64,000 nt of DNA from Macrothele yani (lineage: Eukaryota > Arthropoda > Arachnida > Araneae > Macrothelidae), in the NCBI GenBank assembly GCA_039090855.1, contig CM076996.1, positions 44,358,469 through 44,422,468 of the forward strand, in the 5' to 3' direction. This document shows positions 41,059 through 52,759 of this stretch, piece after piece (the stretch's first letter is position 1; each line of letters starts with the position of its first letter). The notes beneath the pieces are model-generated. The model made no database searches, was not told where the DNA came from, and saw nothing but the letters and a program-made list of their open reading frames with translations. The translations under genes and the position numbers were made by a program.

Positions 41059-42215
41059 TAGAGATGAGTTCGAGCTCAATTTTATGAGCCAGGGCCCGGA
41101 TTCTTGGAAAATTTTGCTTATCAAAGCTTGAATTTATGCATTATACACTGGCCAAAGATATGGCCCAAGCAAGAATTAGTTTAAAAAGTTTAGTTCAGTC
41201 AATCCACTTCACAATATTAATATGTTTTTAGAAATACTGCGCATAAAGCCAAATGTTCTAAAATGTGGATTTGAAAATAAATAAATAATCAACGTGCCGT
41301 TGGACCGTATCAGGGGAATCAGTAATTTTGGTAAAAGCTGAAGAAAAGAAAATCGTTTAGACAAAAAAAAATTCCATTCGTTATTTCTTTTTGATTTCTA
41401 AATTTACTTTTATTTTGAATAAATTGCATTATAAAACGTACAACGCCGTACAGACAGCTGCAAGTGTTTGAAATTTTGACTTTAGAAAACTAATCTTTGC
41501 AGTATAATTTACATATACGCTAATTGGTAAAGGTAGTTTAGAGTGATGTAGTAGAATATAAAAAGAAGCATGTAGGGAAATTTCCAAAATTAAAAAAAAA
41601 AAAGAACGTAAAAGCATTGCAGAAAAGATTATTCTGCAATTGTAACATTGACAAAGCTTTGCGCTTAATAGTATAATAATCACAATATTACCATATGTGT
41701 GTGCAGTTTCCAGATCAAGTTCATCATGAAGAGAGAGAGAGAATTGCATCTAATGCCTCAACGCTTCAACTTGATCTTTTCTCGAAAACTCGACCTGCTG
41801 CACTAAACACCAACGTCACCCCAAAAATCGCTGGAGTTAGGAAATTTTAAAAAATAAATAACAATACTTCTAACTACACAATTTTGGAAATTAATACATC
41901 ATTTTAAAGATAAGATTCTTGTTTTTCAATAAAATACAAAAAATGGGAATGTGATTTTTTCCCAGTTTTTCGATACCAGACCTCCTTAAACTAATCCTTG
42001 CTTGGGCCATCATAGCTTTGGACAATGCATAATGCAAGTCTTGCTAAGCAAAATTTGTCTTGCAGTGGCAGCTAGCTTAGGAAATTGAAAATCCTTCCAC
42101 CATAGTAACAAATCCACAATGAAATTCAACACGTGTAATTCCGAGCCCGGGTCCGGGTTTTTCGGTAGTTAATGAATTCTGAGCCCGTCCGAGCCCGGGC
42201 CCGAGCTCATCTCTA
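41059..42215. mobile_element. hAT-type MITE, 8-bp target duplication
   Basis: The ends tagagatgagttcgagctc and gagctcatctcta are inverted repeats. The direct repeat atggacaa lies at 41051-41058 and 42216-42223, and it fits the nTnnnnAn pattern of Ac-type hAT targets. An inner inverted pair (about 41101-41195 with 41985-42065; 'ggcccaagcaagaattagtt') extends the symmetry. The interior has no transposase frame. Confidence 0.88.
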
Positions 42216-42223
42216 ATGGACAA

Positions 42224-42518
42224 TACTTTGAATAGGCTAGCATTATTAACAATATGTCCAAGTATTTTGCCACCAAGTTTCACATTTTTGTTGCTACAAA
42301 TAAAAATCTTATGAGGGACGAGGCATTACTTTCAGAATGCCCTTTGTAATTCAGGAAAGTTTTTTTGCAAGAAATACCGATTATGTAATTTAAGTTAGGA
42401 TGTTCTTTATCAGTGGGTGGGCCAATTTTGATGCACGGGAAATCTTTCTTCGCGGAGGAAACAGGGTCGAATTTTTTTCCATTGGAAGTATAGGGAGCAA
42501 AATCACTAGATCTCCACC
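42224..42518. other. Spacer before a TTAA-flanked element
   Basis: No gene was seen. Confidence 0.5.
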
Positions 42519-43428
42519 TTAACGCGTTCGCTGCGTTACGACCCACCCGTGGGTCGTACCTTTTACATTTTTCAGAGCAGAAAAAAAAAGTTTATATACA
42601 TAAATCTGTAGTGGATATCAGTCACTTTATGTATATATCTTTAAACGACCCACTGGTGTGTTGCACAGCATTGTATTGAAACAGTTACGACCAGTGTTTC
42701 TTTCAGGCATACATCCGGGGGGGCGAAGCCCTCCCGGAAACTACCATTCGGCCCCCCTCCCCCGGAGACATTTTAGGTTACCGAGTCAAATTTTAATAAA
42801 TTCAGGCTATGATGAAAAAAGAAGTTTCGTTTCTTTTTATGCTACAAATATTTCTCCAATTATATATTTTTAAATATTTGTTCAAATGGTACTAGTTATA
42901 GTTTATTTTATTAAAACGTGTATTACGACGCGTGGTATTCTTCAAAATATAATAAGTAGACTAATCATACCTAATTGTCTGGGAATCGTGATTCAGGAAC
43001 AAGAGTGCGTTGAATGCATTTTAAGAGATGAAAATTTCGAGCCTGCGGAACCCCCTCCTCCTTTAGCTGAAAAAAGTTTGTTATTCCTGAAATGTGTGAA
43101 GTAACAACTATATCAGAGATGTATATAAAATTTTTCTTCGGGGGGGGGAATAGGAAGTTTTTGAAATCCAGCATCTTTAACCAAATCAAAGTTAACGAAA
43201 AAATGAACAAAAATTAAAGCATTTTTTTTATGTAAGTCGATACATTTTTATTAAATTAAGGCATTTTTTTCTAATGTAAGTCGCATTTTAACCAAAAAAC
43301 AAAAAAGTTACACATATTCCGGGGGGTGGGCAAGGCCTTCTCTAAATGCGCCCGCCCCTGTGCTAGATATATAGTAATTACTTCTATATATATAAATATA
43401 GTAGTTAAAGTTATATATATATATATAT

Positions 43429-44700
43429 GCATGGCTTTTATCGATTATGAAAAAGCCTTTGATTCAGTGAAATCATCAGCAGTTACAATGACTCTGAAAT
43501 CCTGCGGTATTGATTTTTTTTTTTATTGGAGGTTTAACGACCACCGTGAGAAACTCAATGGGCTGTAAGCAGTCGCCCGTCCCTAATTTAGGGTCACTGG
43601 TTCCAGGGAAGGGAGAGAGCCAGTGCCGTAAGACAAACACAACATCCATGCCTCACCGGGATTCGAACCCGGACCCCTTACGGACGAATGATCAGAGATG
43701 CATACATTAATATTATTAATAACATCTATGAAAATGCAAGTGCAAAGCATCGGCTGTTTGAAAATACAACACACATAAAAATCGGAAAGGGAGTGAGACA
43801 AGGTGACACCATATCTCCGAAGCTCTTTAATGCCACATTGGAAAATGTCTTTCAATCACTGAACTGGAAAAACAAAGGGATAAAGATTAATGGAGATTAT
43901 CTAACCCACCTTCGTTTTGCTGATGACGTAGTCATTTTTGCAACTACCCCATCAGAGCTGCAGAGTATGATCCAGGAACTTGCTGACAAGAGTAAAGAAG
44001 TGGGAGTAAAAATGAACTTACAGAAGACAAAAGTGATGTACAATGCTTTTACAAGAAATGAAGATTTATCGATTGATGGAGAAAAGCTGGAGATAACAGA
44101 CACGTACGTTTATCTTGGACAGCAGATATCAAGTAAGGGTCACATTGATGAAGAAATTAATTGGCGTACAAAACTTGCCTGGAGAGCTTTTGGAAGAAAC
44201 AGTATAATTTTCGAGAGCAATATGCCATTATGTCTTAAAAGAAAAGTGTTTGATCAATGCATCCTTCCAGTGCTTACGTATGGTGCAGAGACGTGGATCT
44301 TAACTAAAAGAGACATGCAAAGGCTGCAGACAACTCAAAGAAGCATGGACAGGTGCATGCTTGGTGTAACCAGGAGAGATAAGAAGAGGAACTCGTGGAT
44401 CAGAAAAATGACAAGAGTGGAAGACATCATGATCAGAGTTAAATCTCTGAAATGGCAATGAGCTGGACATACTGCCAGAAGGACAGCCGACATTTTAGAT
44501 TGGATTCCAAGGGTCAGGAAAAGACCCAGAAGAAGACCACGTGGGAGATGGGTGGATGAAATTCGAAAGTATGCGGGAGGGACATGGAGGAGACTGGCAC
44601 AAGACAGACCGTTGTGGAGGAAACTTGGGGAGACCTTCGTCCAGCAGTGGATTGATAATGGTTGACGACGATGATGATGATATATATATATATATATATA
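43429..44700 (+). mobile_element. RTE-clade LINE, 5'-truncated, with SINE insertion
   Basis: The copy starts inside the reverse transcriptase at AFIDYEKAFDSV, directly after a (TA)n run. It covers the RT palm to the C terminus and ends with (gat)n then (ta)n. A family-1 SINE (43513-43695) interrupts it after the codons for the CGI-E position. Downstream of the SINE the frame is open from 43688 to 44461, with RQGDTISPKLFNATLE and LRFADDVVIFATTP. A stop (tga at 44459-44461) replaces the Trp of QWAGHTA, and a deletion removes the TDHRW part. Confidence 0.93.
43513..43695 (-). repeat. tRNA-derived SINE, family 1, 5'-truncated, inside RTE
   Basis: The body and B-box part are present, but the tRNA head stops at gatcag, lacking the A-box. 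It interrupts the RTE between gcggtattga and agatgcatac, which are contiguous in the copy at 46680. No target duplication is evident. Confidence 0.9.
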
Positions 44701-44787
44701 TACTCCAAAATGATTCCACAACTTAAATCTTGGCCCTCAGTCTCCGGCAGCTGGAATGTACCTGGCCAAGGCAGCGGCCAGTGCGAC

Positions 44788-46059
44788 ATGAAGGCAGAGG
44801 GTGCTAAGAATCCCCGGAGGACCGGACTAGGCTGCCATCTGATGCTGACCTTGGCTACGTACAACGGACGCTCCCTATCTTCTGATTCAAGGCTTCTTGA
44901 ATTGGAAGAGGAACTACAAAGGATCAAGTGGGACATCGTGGGGCTAAGTGAGGTAAGGAGAAAAGGAGAAGATCTCATCGAACTGAAAAGTGGACATCTC
45001 TTCTACTATCGTGGGACAGATACTGGCAGAACTAGTGGTGTTGGATTTATAATAAACAAGAAACTGAAGGATAAAGTTGTAGAAGTTGAAAGTTCCTCTG
45101 ACAGAGCTGCACGACTTGTTATCCAACTCTCGAAAAGATACCAGGCTCAGATTATTCAAACTTATGCACCCACCACAAGTCATCCTGAAGAAGAAATTGA
45201 AGAATTTTATGAGGAAATTTGTCATCTAAATAATAAAGGTAAGCAGCACTTGAAAATAATTATGGGAGATTTCAATGCAAAAATAGGGCAACGGCAACAG
45301 AATGAAACTTCAGTCGGTAAATTCGGTCACGGCAACAGAAACCAGCGTGGAAATACTCTCGTTGAGTTTGCAGAGGCAGAAGGGTTTTTCATCTTGAACT
45401 CCTTCTTCAAGAAAAAGCCACACAGGAAATGGACATGGAGACATCCAAATGGGACAAGTGAAATTGATTTTATTATGTGTAACAAAAAATTCGTCATAGA
45501 AGACTGCAGTGTGCTAAACAAGTTCAACACAGGTAGTGACCATAGATTGGTGAGATGTAAGATGCACCTCAACACCAAACTTGAACGTGGCAAGCTCATA
45601 AGACAAACAAAATCTATTGACATAACCAACCTTAAAAAACACCATAATACCTTCAAGTTGGAACTGAAGAACAGGTTCTCTGCTTTAGAAGGCCTAACAT
45701 CGGAAGAAGTGGACATTTCTGAAGTTAACAGAAAAGTAACCAAAGCTCTTATGGAAACAGCAACAAAATTAGCTGGGTCTAAGAACAAGTTGCATGTAAA
45801 CAAATTATCAGGAAAAACGAAAATGTTGATGCAAAAAAGAAGAGAGATGAGGACAACTAAAGAAGATGTGACTTCCAAAGTGGAATATATAGAGCTATGC
45901 AAGACAGTAAGAAAGAGTATCACTGAAGACGTAAGAAAATTCAACTGTGAACTAGTGAGGAAAGCAATTGAAAACAACCAAAGCCTAAAGGTAGCAAAGG
46001 GACATCTCAGTAAGGGAAGAAAACAGATTATGGCACTGAGAAAAAAGATGGTTCTGTAA
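44788..46059 (+). pseudogene. RTE endonuclease and linker (first block)
   Basis: This block encodes the apurinic-type endonuclease that nicks target DNA to prime reverse transcription. The start is taken at the ATG in gcgacATGAAGGCA, and an earlier in-frame ATG at 44710 is possible. Motifs in order are LATYNGRSLSS (Asn), VGLSEVRRKGEDL (Glu), TYAPTTSHPEEE, IIMGDFNAKIG (Asp and Asn), EIDFIMCN (Asp) and GSDHRLVR (the closing Ser-Asp-His). All catalytic residues of the family are present. A basic linker follows. At the A run near 46042-46047 the frame shifts and a stop comes at once (46059), while the alternative frame continues smoothly as KKDGSVTRNRGEIL. Confidence 0.92.
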
Positions 46060-47665
46060 CAAGAAATAGAGGCGAAATTTTGACAAGAGTGAAAGATTTC
46101 TACTCCAAATTATATGAAAGGGATGATACATGCACTCCAGACATCATGAAAGATACCAGTACCAGAGTTCCTCCAGTCCTTCCAGCAGAAGTTGCACATG
46201 CAATCAAGAACATGAAGCGGGGAAAAGCTCCAGGAGAAGATGGAATTACTGTAGACATCATACAAGAAGCAAGTGGAGAAATTGAAACAGTACTTGCCCA
46301 AATTTTCACTCTATGCCTTAATGAAGGAAAGATTCCTGAGGATTGGAACACCGCTACAATGATCCTGCTACATAAGAAAGGTGACATTGAGGATCTCGGA
46401 AACTACAGACCTATCAGCCTCCTATCAGTAGTTTATAAAATCTTCACTAAAGTTCTTTCACACCGCTTGAAGGTAACACTGGACGTGGCTCAACCGAGAG
46501 AACAAGCTGGATTCAGGAGTGGTTACAGCACAATAGATCATATCCACGTACTGAGAGAACTAATTGAAAGAGCGAGGGAATATGAACTTCCATTGTGCAT
46601 GGCTTTTATCGATTATGAAAAAGCCTTTGATTCGGTGAAACCATCAGCAGTTACAATGGCTCTGAAAACCTGCGGTATTGAAGATGCATACATTAATATT
46701 ATTAATAACATCTATGAAAATGCAAGTGCAAAGATTCGGCTGTTTGAAAATACAACACACATAAAAATTGGAAAGGAGTGAGACAAGGTGACACCATATC
46801 TCCGAAGCTCTTTAACGCCACATTGGAGGGTGTTTTTCAGTCGCTGAGCTGGGAAAACAAAGGGATAAAGATTAATGGAGATTATCTAACCCACCTTCGT
46901 TTTGCTGATGACGTAGTCATTTTTGCAACTACCCCATCAGAGCTGCAGAGTATGATCCAGGAACTTGCTGACAAGAGTAAAGAAGTGGGATTAAAAATGA
47001 ACTTTCAGAAGACAAAAGTGATGTTCAATGCTTTTACAAGAAATGAAGATTTATCGATTGATGGAGAAAAGCTGGAGATAACAGACACGTACGTTTATCT
47101 TGGACAGCAGATATCAAGTGAGGGTCACATTGATGAAGAAATTAATCGGCGTACAAAACTTGCCTGGAGAGCTTTTGGAAGAAACAGCATAATTTTCAAG
47201 AGCAATATGCCATTATGTCTTAAAAGAAAAGTGTTTGATCAATGCATCCTTCCAGTGCTTACGTATGGTGCAGAGACGTGGACCTTAACTAAAAGAGATA
47301 TACAAAGACTGCAGACAACTCAAAGAAGCATGGAGAGGTGCATGCTTCGTGTAACCAGGAGAGATAAGAGGAGGAACTCGTGGATCCGAAAAATGACAAG
47401 AGTGGAAGACATCATGATCAGAGTTAAATCCCTGAAATGGCAATGGGCTGGACATACTGCCAGAAGGACAGATCATCGATGGACAGCCGAAATTTTAGAT
47501 TGGATTCCAAGGGACAGGAAAAGACCCAGAAGAAGACCACATGGGAGATGGGTGGATGAAATTCGAAAGTATGCAGGGGTGACATGGAGGAGACTGGCAC
47601 AAGACAGACCGTTGTGGAGGAAACTTGGGGAGACCTTCATCCAGCAGTGGATTGATAATGGTTGA
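46043..47665 (+). pseudogene. RTE reverse transcriptase and C-terminal domain
   Basis: This block carries the RNA-dependent DNA polymerase used in target-primed integration. It has APGEDGITVDII (motif before the fingers), NYRPISLLSVVYKIF, QAGFRSGYSTIDH, AFIDYEKAFDSV (motif A with its Asp), RQGDTISPKLFNATLE (motif B) and LRFADDVVIFATTP (FADD active site, about 46903). After these come the Q-Y/WAGHTARR-x-DHRW and DRPLWRKLGET segments typical of the RTE C terminus, ending IQQWIDNG before tga. A lost G near 46776 (ggaaagg-agtg, versus ggaaaggg-agtg in the copy at 43788) shifts the frame once between motifs A and B. Otherwise it is open. Confidence 0.93.
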
Positions 47666-47851
47666 CAATGATGATGATGATGATGATATATATATATATA
47701 TATAACAAATGGAAAACTTGCCCTCTCTAGGATCCATTTGCCCCCCTCCGGCCAAAAAGTCCTGAAAGAAACACTGGTTACGACCTCACTGGTGGGTCGT
47801 AACGCACTACAAAAAAATCGCCGAAAAACGTCGCTGCAGCAAACGTGTTAA

Positions 47852-50800
47852 GCAACCGAGTATGTCCGTAGCCGGCACCTATGGGTTCCACGAATGGGAG
47901 GTAATAAGAACAGAATAACAAACACAACGCTCGCGTCTTACCCAGCACAGAACCCAGTTCTCCTGAGACTGGCACAGCAGTCATTTGACGTTCAACAAAA
48001 GGACGTGCGGGGTAATTTCAAGCACAAACACTGTAAAAGTACTCGTAAGTTCGAAGCTTATTATTATATTCATCAAGACGGGAAGGAATCCTAAATCAAA
48101 TCTAAATCACGGTCGTGCGGCATCTCGTAATAACGCCGAATCGATGCGACAATAATTAGAAGTTGTGAACACATTTCAGGAATTCAGACTCTGAGACTCG
48201 AAGAGCGAAGGCGGAGAGAGGGAGAAAGACGGATGAGTCGGAGATGACATAACTTGTAATAAGCGCAGGCGACGAAGTTGCTCTTCCAGCGCGTCGCATC
48301 TTCGTTGCCCGAAACAGAAAGTAGCCAGAGAAATGAAACATGACTACTGACACCATACCATTCTGAAAAAGAAAGCATTCCTGTAGGGGAAAGGAAGAGA
48401 GCACAGGGGGTGAAATGCATGGTATAAGTTTCAGAATCCAAGAGAGAAAGACGGAAAAAAAAAAAGAAAGTGTGCCGTTAAGAAGGAGGGAAACGGAAAA
48501 AAGTGTCTGTAAACTGCTGTCAGATTGAAGTGTGAGAAACAGCTGTTGCATGGGCTAGTAGCAATGAAAATGAAAAGCGCGGCCCGGCGAAAAAAGTAAC
48601 AGAAACAAAACAAAACAAAAAAAAAAAAAAGAAAGAAAGAAAGGAAGAGAAAAAGAAAACACGTAATTTCGAGAGACAACGTTTTAGAGGCTACAATGGG
48701 ATGCGGTGCTACTGTGTGACTCATAATTTCAAGTCTTAAGAGGGTGTGGAGCGGCTTTTACTCATCCGGCTCGAAACTGAAGAATTGGATCCCTCTTCTT
48801 ACTTTTTTCTATTTTGAAACACTTTCCCTTACACCCTTTCTTCGGGTCGTGATTCAGAGGCATTGCATCTTTAACTGGAAGATAAACCTTGATTAGGTAT
48901 GCACAGTAGAATCTCGGATATACGTTTCTCACTTTGCACGGAGTTATGACCCTCCTCCCCCTGATATTAACTGTAGTTTCTATTGCTTTTTCAGTTCGGT
49001 TATAACTAATTATTTTATACGCTTTTTGCGATTATACGTTAAATTTTGAATTTCACATTATGAAGAATACACGGCTCTTTGTTTCTTTCATACATAACCC
49101 GATACTTTGAGAGAATCAAGACAGCGTTTGTTGTTTTTTCTCAGTCATGTAATAAATAGTGTAACTAAAAATTTGATAAATGACATTTATAGTTTTCTTT
49201 TTATCTAAATTGAAGAAATTTGAAACAAACATGGATTAGTGGATGTTTTCCTCGGCACTAATGTCAACTAATGGATAAACTGCTTTGAAAAGAGCGATGT
49301 TTATATAAGTAAAGGATGTGCAATAGGGATATTGAATGTAAAACAAAATTGTATTCGGATTTACTTCCCAGTATTTCAAAGGCATTCAATATTTTAAACC
49401 GAACGGTGATCAACCTTAAAGCTGCTACGTTAGGCATGAAGTCTACGTGTTTATTGGAAATTCCTTTAAAAACGTGATTAGAATTTTAGCAAATATTTAC
49501 GAATCACCTACAATACTTCTTCCTTGGGAAGTGATTTCATTCAGCAGAATATGATTTCTTAATTAAATTTACTGTATTCTAATAGTTTCTTTTTCAGGAT
49601 AAATTTACCGTTTTTTCATTTCCACGTTTATTTGGAGACATGCACAACATCTGCTGCGTTTGATATTAAAAAGCGCTTTTCTGCAGGGAAAATGTTTTTA
49701 TTCAGTAAAAATAATTTTAATATATATAACAGCCTAACAAAAAGAATTTACTGTTGTTTTCATTATGTTAGTATGTAGTATGAAAAAAGATTTTGCACAG
49801 ATCTTTGTTGAACACACAAACCGATAATAAACAACTAAGTATTTAATTTTTTTTTATGTAAGAGTTGTAAAAAAAAACCCTGAGGAATTATTTGTCACCG
49901 GGGATGAAATCAAAATAAAAAAATATTGTATTCAATGAAATGATCTTTCCCTGTAGATTTGGTTTTGTTTACGAGTACTACGGAACGCTCAGTATTAGCA
50001 TGCGTTTTTTCCATATAGGAAAACAGTAATCTTTTCTTACCAACGGCTAAATCGAAATAAGGCATGCTGCCACCAACTTGCAAATATTTATCAAACTTTA
50101 ATTCTTTTCTTCTAACGGTAACGTAACTTCACGCATCGTCGTTGTGAAAACGAGAAAATTCGTTTAACTGCAAAAATTTTATTCCATTCTTAAACCTGAT
50201 TGCCGGATTATAGTCATTTCTTTCATTTTAGCTTTTAAAATGTACTCTTCCTGTACACCCAGATATGCAAGTAACTTTGTGATGAAAAACAATTTTAGTT
50301 CTTTCAGTTTTTCCGAATATTTACTGGTTTGTTTTCCGCTTTAAGCAAGAAATTCGTATCATCGTTTTGTGGTATTGCATTTCAAACGGATCAAAAACAA
50401 CAAATATTTCAAACAGGTAAAACAACTAAACATATAGTTCTCTATGGTTTTTAGAAGAGATTTCTCTTTTCATAACTTATTCAAATCATCAGCTGTGGTC
50501 TACCTTCGTTTTATTCAAGTTCGCAACTTTCATATTCGTGTTATCACAAAATGAAATTCTTCAATATATGCAGTTTTAGATAATTGATAATCTTTTCTCA
50601 TCCACGCTCTTACTTTAAGTTTTCCCCCATCCCTTCGTTCTTTAAATTGAACTTTTCTTAGTTTCTCCTTGGAACGAGAAAAAGGTTAGCATATCTATGA
50701 CTTTTTACCTTTCCTCCATTTTTTGATATTTCGGCTCCACTACGTTTTATTAACAAAAGAGTAAGTTTCTTTTAACAACATTAATTCACATGTTTCAATT

Positions 50801-51200
50801 AAAGTCGGGCTTCAAATCACATCATTCTGCTGAAACCATGCGATAGTCGTCCCGCTAACAATATTTTTTCCTTTTTCTGGAGAACTGTTTATGAAAAGCA
50901 AAACGTAATCGTCACGACAGTGGCGAACCCAGCGTGGAGCAACCCCCCCCCCCCCCCCTTCGTTCTTTGAATTGAACAGCCCCGAATATTTTTTGCAAAA
51001 TAAAATATTTGATTTTCCCGATAAAATTCAATCGAAACCAGATTTTGTTATATAATATTAAAGAAAGCGAACGACGCAGTTGTGTTCCTTAAATGTAAAA
51101 CTAATTGGTCGTCGTGAGCAGTGACAGGTCTTAAATCACCCCCACCCGTTCGTTGGCTTTAAAGCCGCCTTTACGTCATGATCAATTTATATTGGGTACC
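47852..51200. other. 3.3-kb spacer, mostly unannotated
   Basis: A purine-rich tract at 48190-48660 and AT-rich sequence beyond contain no recognised gene. At about 48905, cagtagaatctcggatatac followed by gtttctcac resembles the Tigger/pogo-like end at 24655, so a decayed pogo-type end is possible. A C run lies at 50943-50958. Confidence 0.45.
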
Positions 51201-51223
51201 ATGTTTAGGGAAAATGCGTCTCA

Positions 51224-51359
51224 GAAAGAAATTCTCAAAGTTTTTGGTGCATGAAGAAACTACTAAAGGCAGAGCTGCGTCACTTAACTAAGCTGGACAC
51301 AAAAAGAATGTTGGATGACCCTGTTTCCTTCATCACGCACTACAGGAAATTACAAGAGG
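51224..51359 (+). CDS. Possible host exon with consensus splice donor
   Basis: A frame open from about 51225 to the donor reads KKLLKAELRHLTKLDTKRML, then DDPVSFITHYRKLQE. It is directly followed by G|GTAAGAG at 51358-51365, a near-perfect 5' splice site. A possible acceptor (cgtctcag) ends at 51224. The Lys/Leu-rich, helix-like composition differs from the TE proteins around it. I do not recognise the protein. The frame continues past the donor for about 110 codons without a domain, as intron read-through would. This may be an exon of an unidentified gene or a chance combination. Confidence 0.3.
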
Positions 51360-51689
51360 TAAGAGAAAGGATGCTAACACTTGAGATTGTTTTCAGGACA
51401 ATACCCACAAAAGTATATGTTTCCTGTGCGAGATTCCAATGCGACGTGAGTGTTCTTATAGTTAGGAAGAGACTACTTCCCCAAGCTACCCATCGATATT
51501 CACAGGGGTTATTAACACTCGGGAAAATGGGGGAGGGATTCATTCTCCTAAATGAAGGTGCTAAGAACAAAAGTATGCACAAATTTACAGAAAGGAAAAA
51601 AAAAAAGAATGTGATGCTGGACTTTTCTGCCCGATTTTACAGGTTTCATAATATGTTTACTGAAACAAAAGTTATCTTTAAGATCTAAG

Positions 51690-52397
51690 TACCAAGGGAT
51701 GCTTCTATTTAACTGCTTCGCTTTCGTATCACCCTTACATTTTCCCGCAGGCGGGGTAAGATGAGGTATATTGAACTGTTAACAGTGTGTCTGATTATCT
51801 TTAAAAAAACAGTACTCAAAGAGGAAAGATAGTTGCTAAGTAGGGTTAGGTACGAAAACCGTCAATAGATTCATATGCAATTCAAGAGTGTTTTTCTGCC
51901 GTAAATTTGTGCTGAAGTTTTCAGCTACATTAAAAAATTGGTATTTTTATATTTATTCCCTTTTTTTTTCTTACTTTTATCTATATCAATGTCTAATTTA
52001 GTATTATTTTAATGTTAAATCCCGTTCTGCAGCAATTGAGCTCTGCTCGAAAAGGTTTTTCACTTTCCGCTAATTTAAATTTTAAACTTTTCCCCTAAGT
52101 AACGATACACAAACGCACACTGAACATGGCATGCATGCATATAAGTTGCGTTCGTCTCCCAAATATTAGTCAGCTTTTCCTCCAAAACAATTCATTTAGT
52201 TTCATCAGAAAAAAATGAAAGAGGCGAGGGGGTAATTACAGCTAGCTATGTTTTGAAGAAAAATGCCATCACGAAATTAACAGCTGATCACATTTAGTGC
52301 ATTAAAGAAGGTGTAAATAGGCTAAGTAGATCATAACACATTTTACAAAACAGCTTATAAAAATTGATCGAGTTAAGAAAAAAAATCTGGTATTTAC
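51690..52397. other. Spacer, possibly intronic
   Basis: AT-rich with no gene or repeat recognised. If the exon at 52398 is real, part of this is its first intron on the minus strand. Confidence 0.4.
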
Positions 52398-52503
52398 CAT
52401 CTTGTACTTCATGATTAGGCAGTTCAAGAGACACCCGACTTCTAGCTGCCGAAGCATAGACACGTGAGACACAGATGACCAGGATCACAATGATGGGTGA
52501 CAT
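52398..52503 (-). CDS. Possible first coding exon with signal peptide
   Basis: From an ATG (complement of 52501-52503) it reads MSPIIVILVICVSRVYASA, then ARSRVSLELPNHEVQD, and reaches GATG|GTAAATAC, a good splice donor, at 52398/52397. The first 19 residues form a short N-region, a hydrophobic core (IIVILVICV) and a small-residue cleavage pattern (YASA-A), as expected for a secretory signal. The exon would end in phase 1. The upstream sequence to about 52760 is GC-richer than its surroundings and holds a tcagtcagt initiator-like motif near 52655. I cannot name the protein. Confidence 0.4.
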
Positions 52504-52629
52504 CCCTTCTAAGGGAGAAACACCTTCGAAGGATGATGTTATAAGAGAGCAATACAATAATTAATCCACTGAGGCTTATACGCACGTCTCGAAGCGCAGT
52601 TAACTCTCTGAACGAACCTTCCCGGGTCA

Positions 52630-52680
52630 AGTCGTCCGTAGCAGCGCTTTCCGACTGACTGATGTTGATTTCCTGAGGGC
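52630..52680 (-). promoter_or_regulatory. Possible TATA-less core promoter
   Basis: On the minus strand, catcagtcagtcgg contains two overlapping TCAGT initiators, the arthropod Inr consensus. A ggacga downstream element lies about 20-26 bases later. It lies about 150 bases before the ATG of the signal-peptide exon. The spacing of the downstream element is a few bases off the usual +28, so this is tentative. Confidence 0.25.
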
Positions 52681-52759
52681 CAAGGAGGGACACTCAAATC
52701 TGCACGCGCCAAGCGGGAATAGACCAGAGTCACTTAGTGAAGCGCCATCTGTAGGATTC

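Larger units (their letters stand above)
44703..47687 (+). mobile_element. RTE-clade LINE, near full length
   Basis: A 5' leader of about 85-140 bp precedes an endonuclease-reverse transcriptase reading of roughly 960 codons. The element ends with (gat)n and a (ta)n tract. It lies head-to-tail behind a truncated relative, both next to TA-rich sequence. Only two single-base frame breaks separate it from an intact coding sequence. Confidence 0.95.
42519..47851. mobile_element. TTAA-flanked (piggyBac-type) element split by two LINEs
   Basis: TTAA at 42519-42522 is followed by cgcgttcgctgcgttacgac. TTAA at 47848-47851 is preceded by the reverse complement of cacgtttgctgcagcgacg. Inner blocks are mirrored as well: gttacgacccac, and 'cagtgtttctttcagg' at about 42689 with cctgaaagaaacactgg at about 47761. 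TTAA targets and CnCnTTnGCTGC-like ends are typical of piggyBac-type elements. No piggyBac transposase remains. Removing the two RTE copies leaves roughly 1 kb, so it was probably non-autonomous. Confidence 0.7.

Noticed and set aside
42700..42780. G- and C-rich patch as possible quadruplex/regulatory element
   Set aside because: The g and c runs are part of a dispersed 'gggggcgaagccctccc' repeat seen in several spacers. There is no regular four-run pattern.
45327..45977. 216-codon minus-strand frame inside the RTE
   Set aside because: It is the reverse-strand shadow of the endonuclease/linker, with no domain of its own.
48184..48724. Phe/Ser-rich minus-strand frames
   Set aside because: The composition comes from a purine-rich tract (agaaagaaagg). 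There is no domain, signal or splice pattern.
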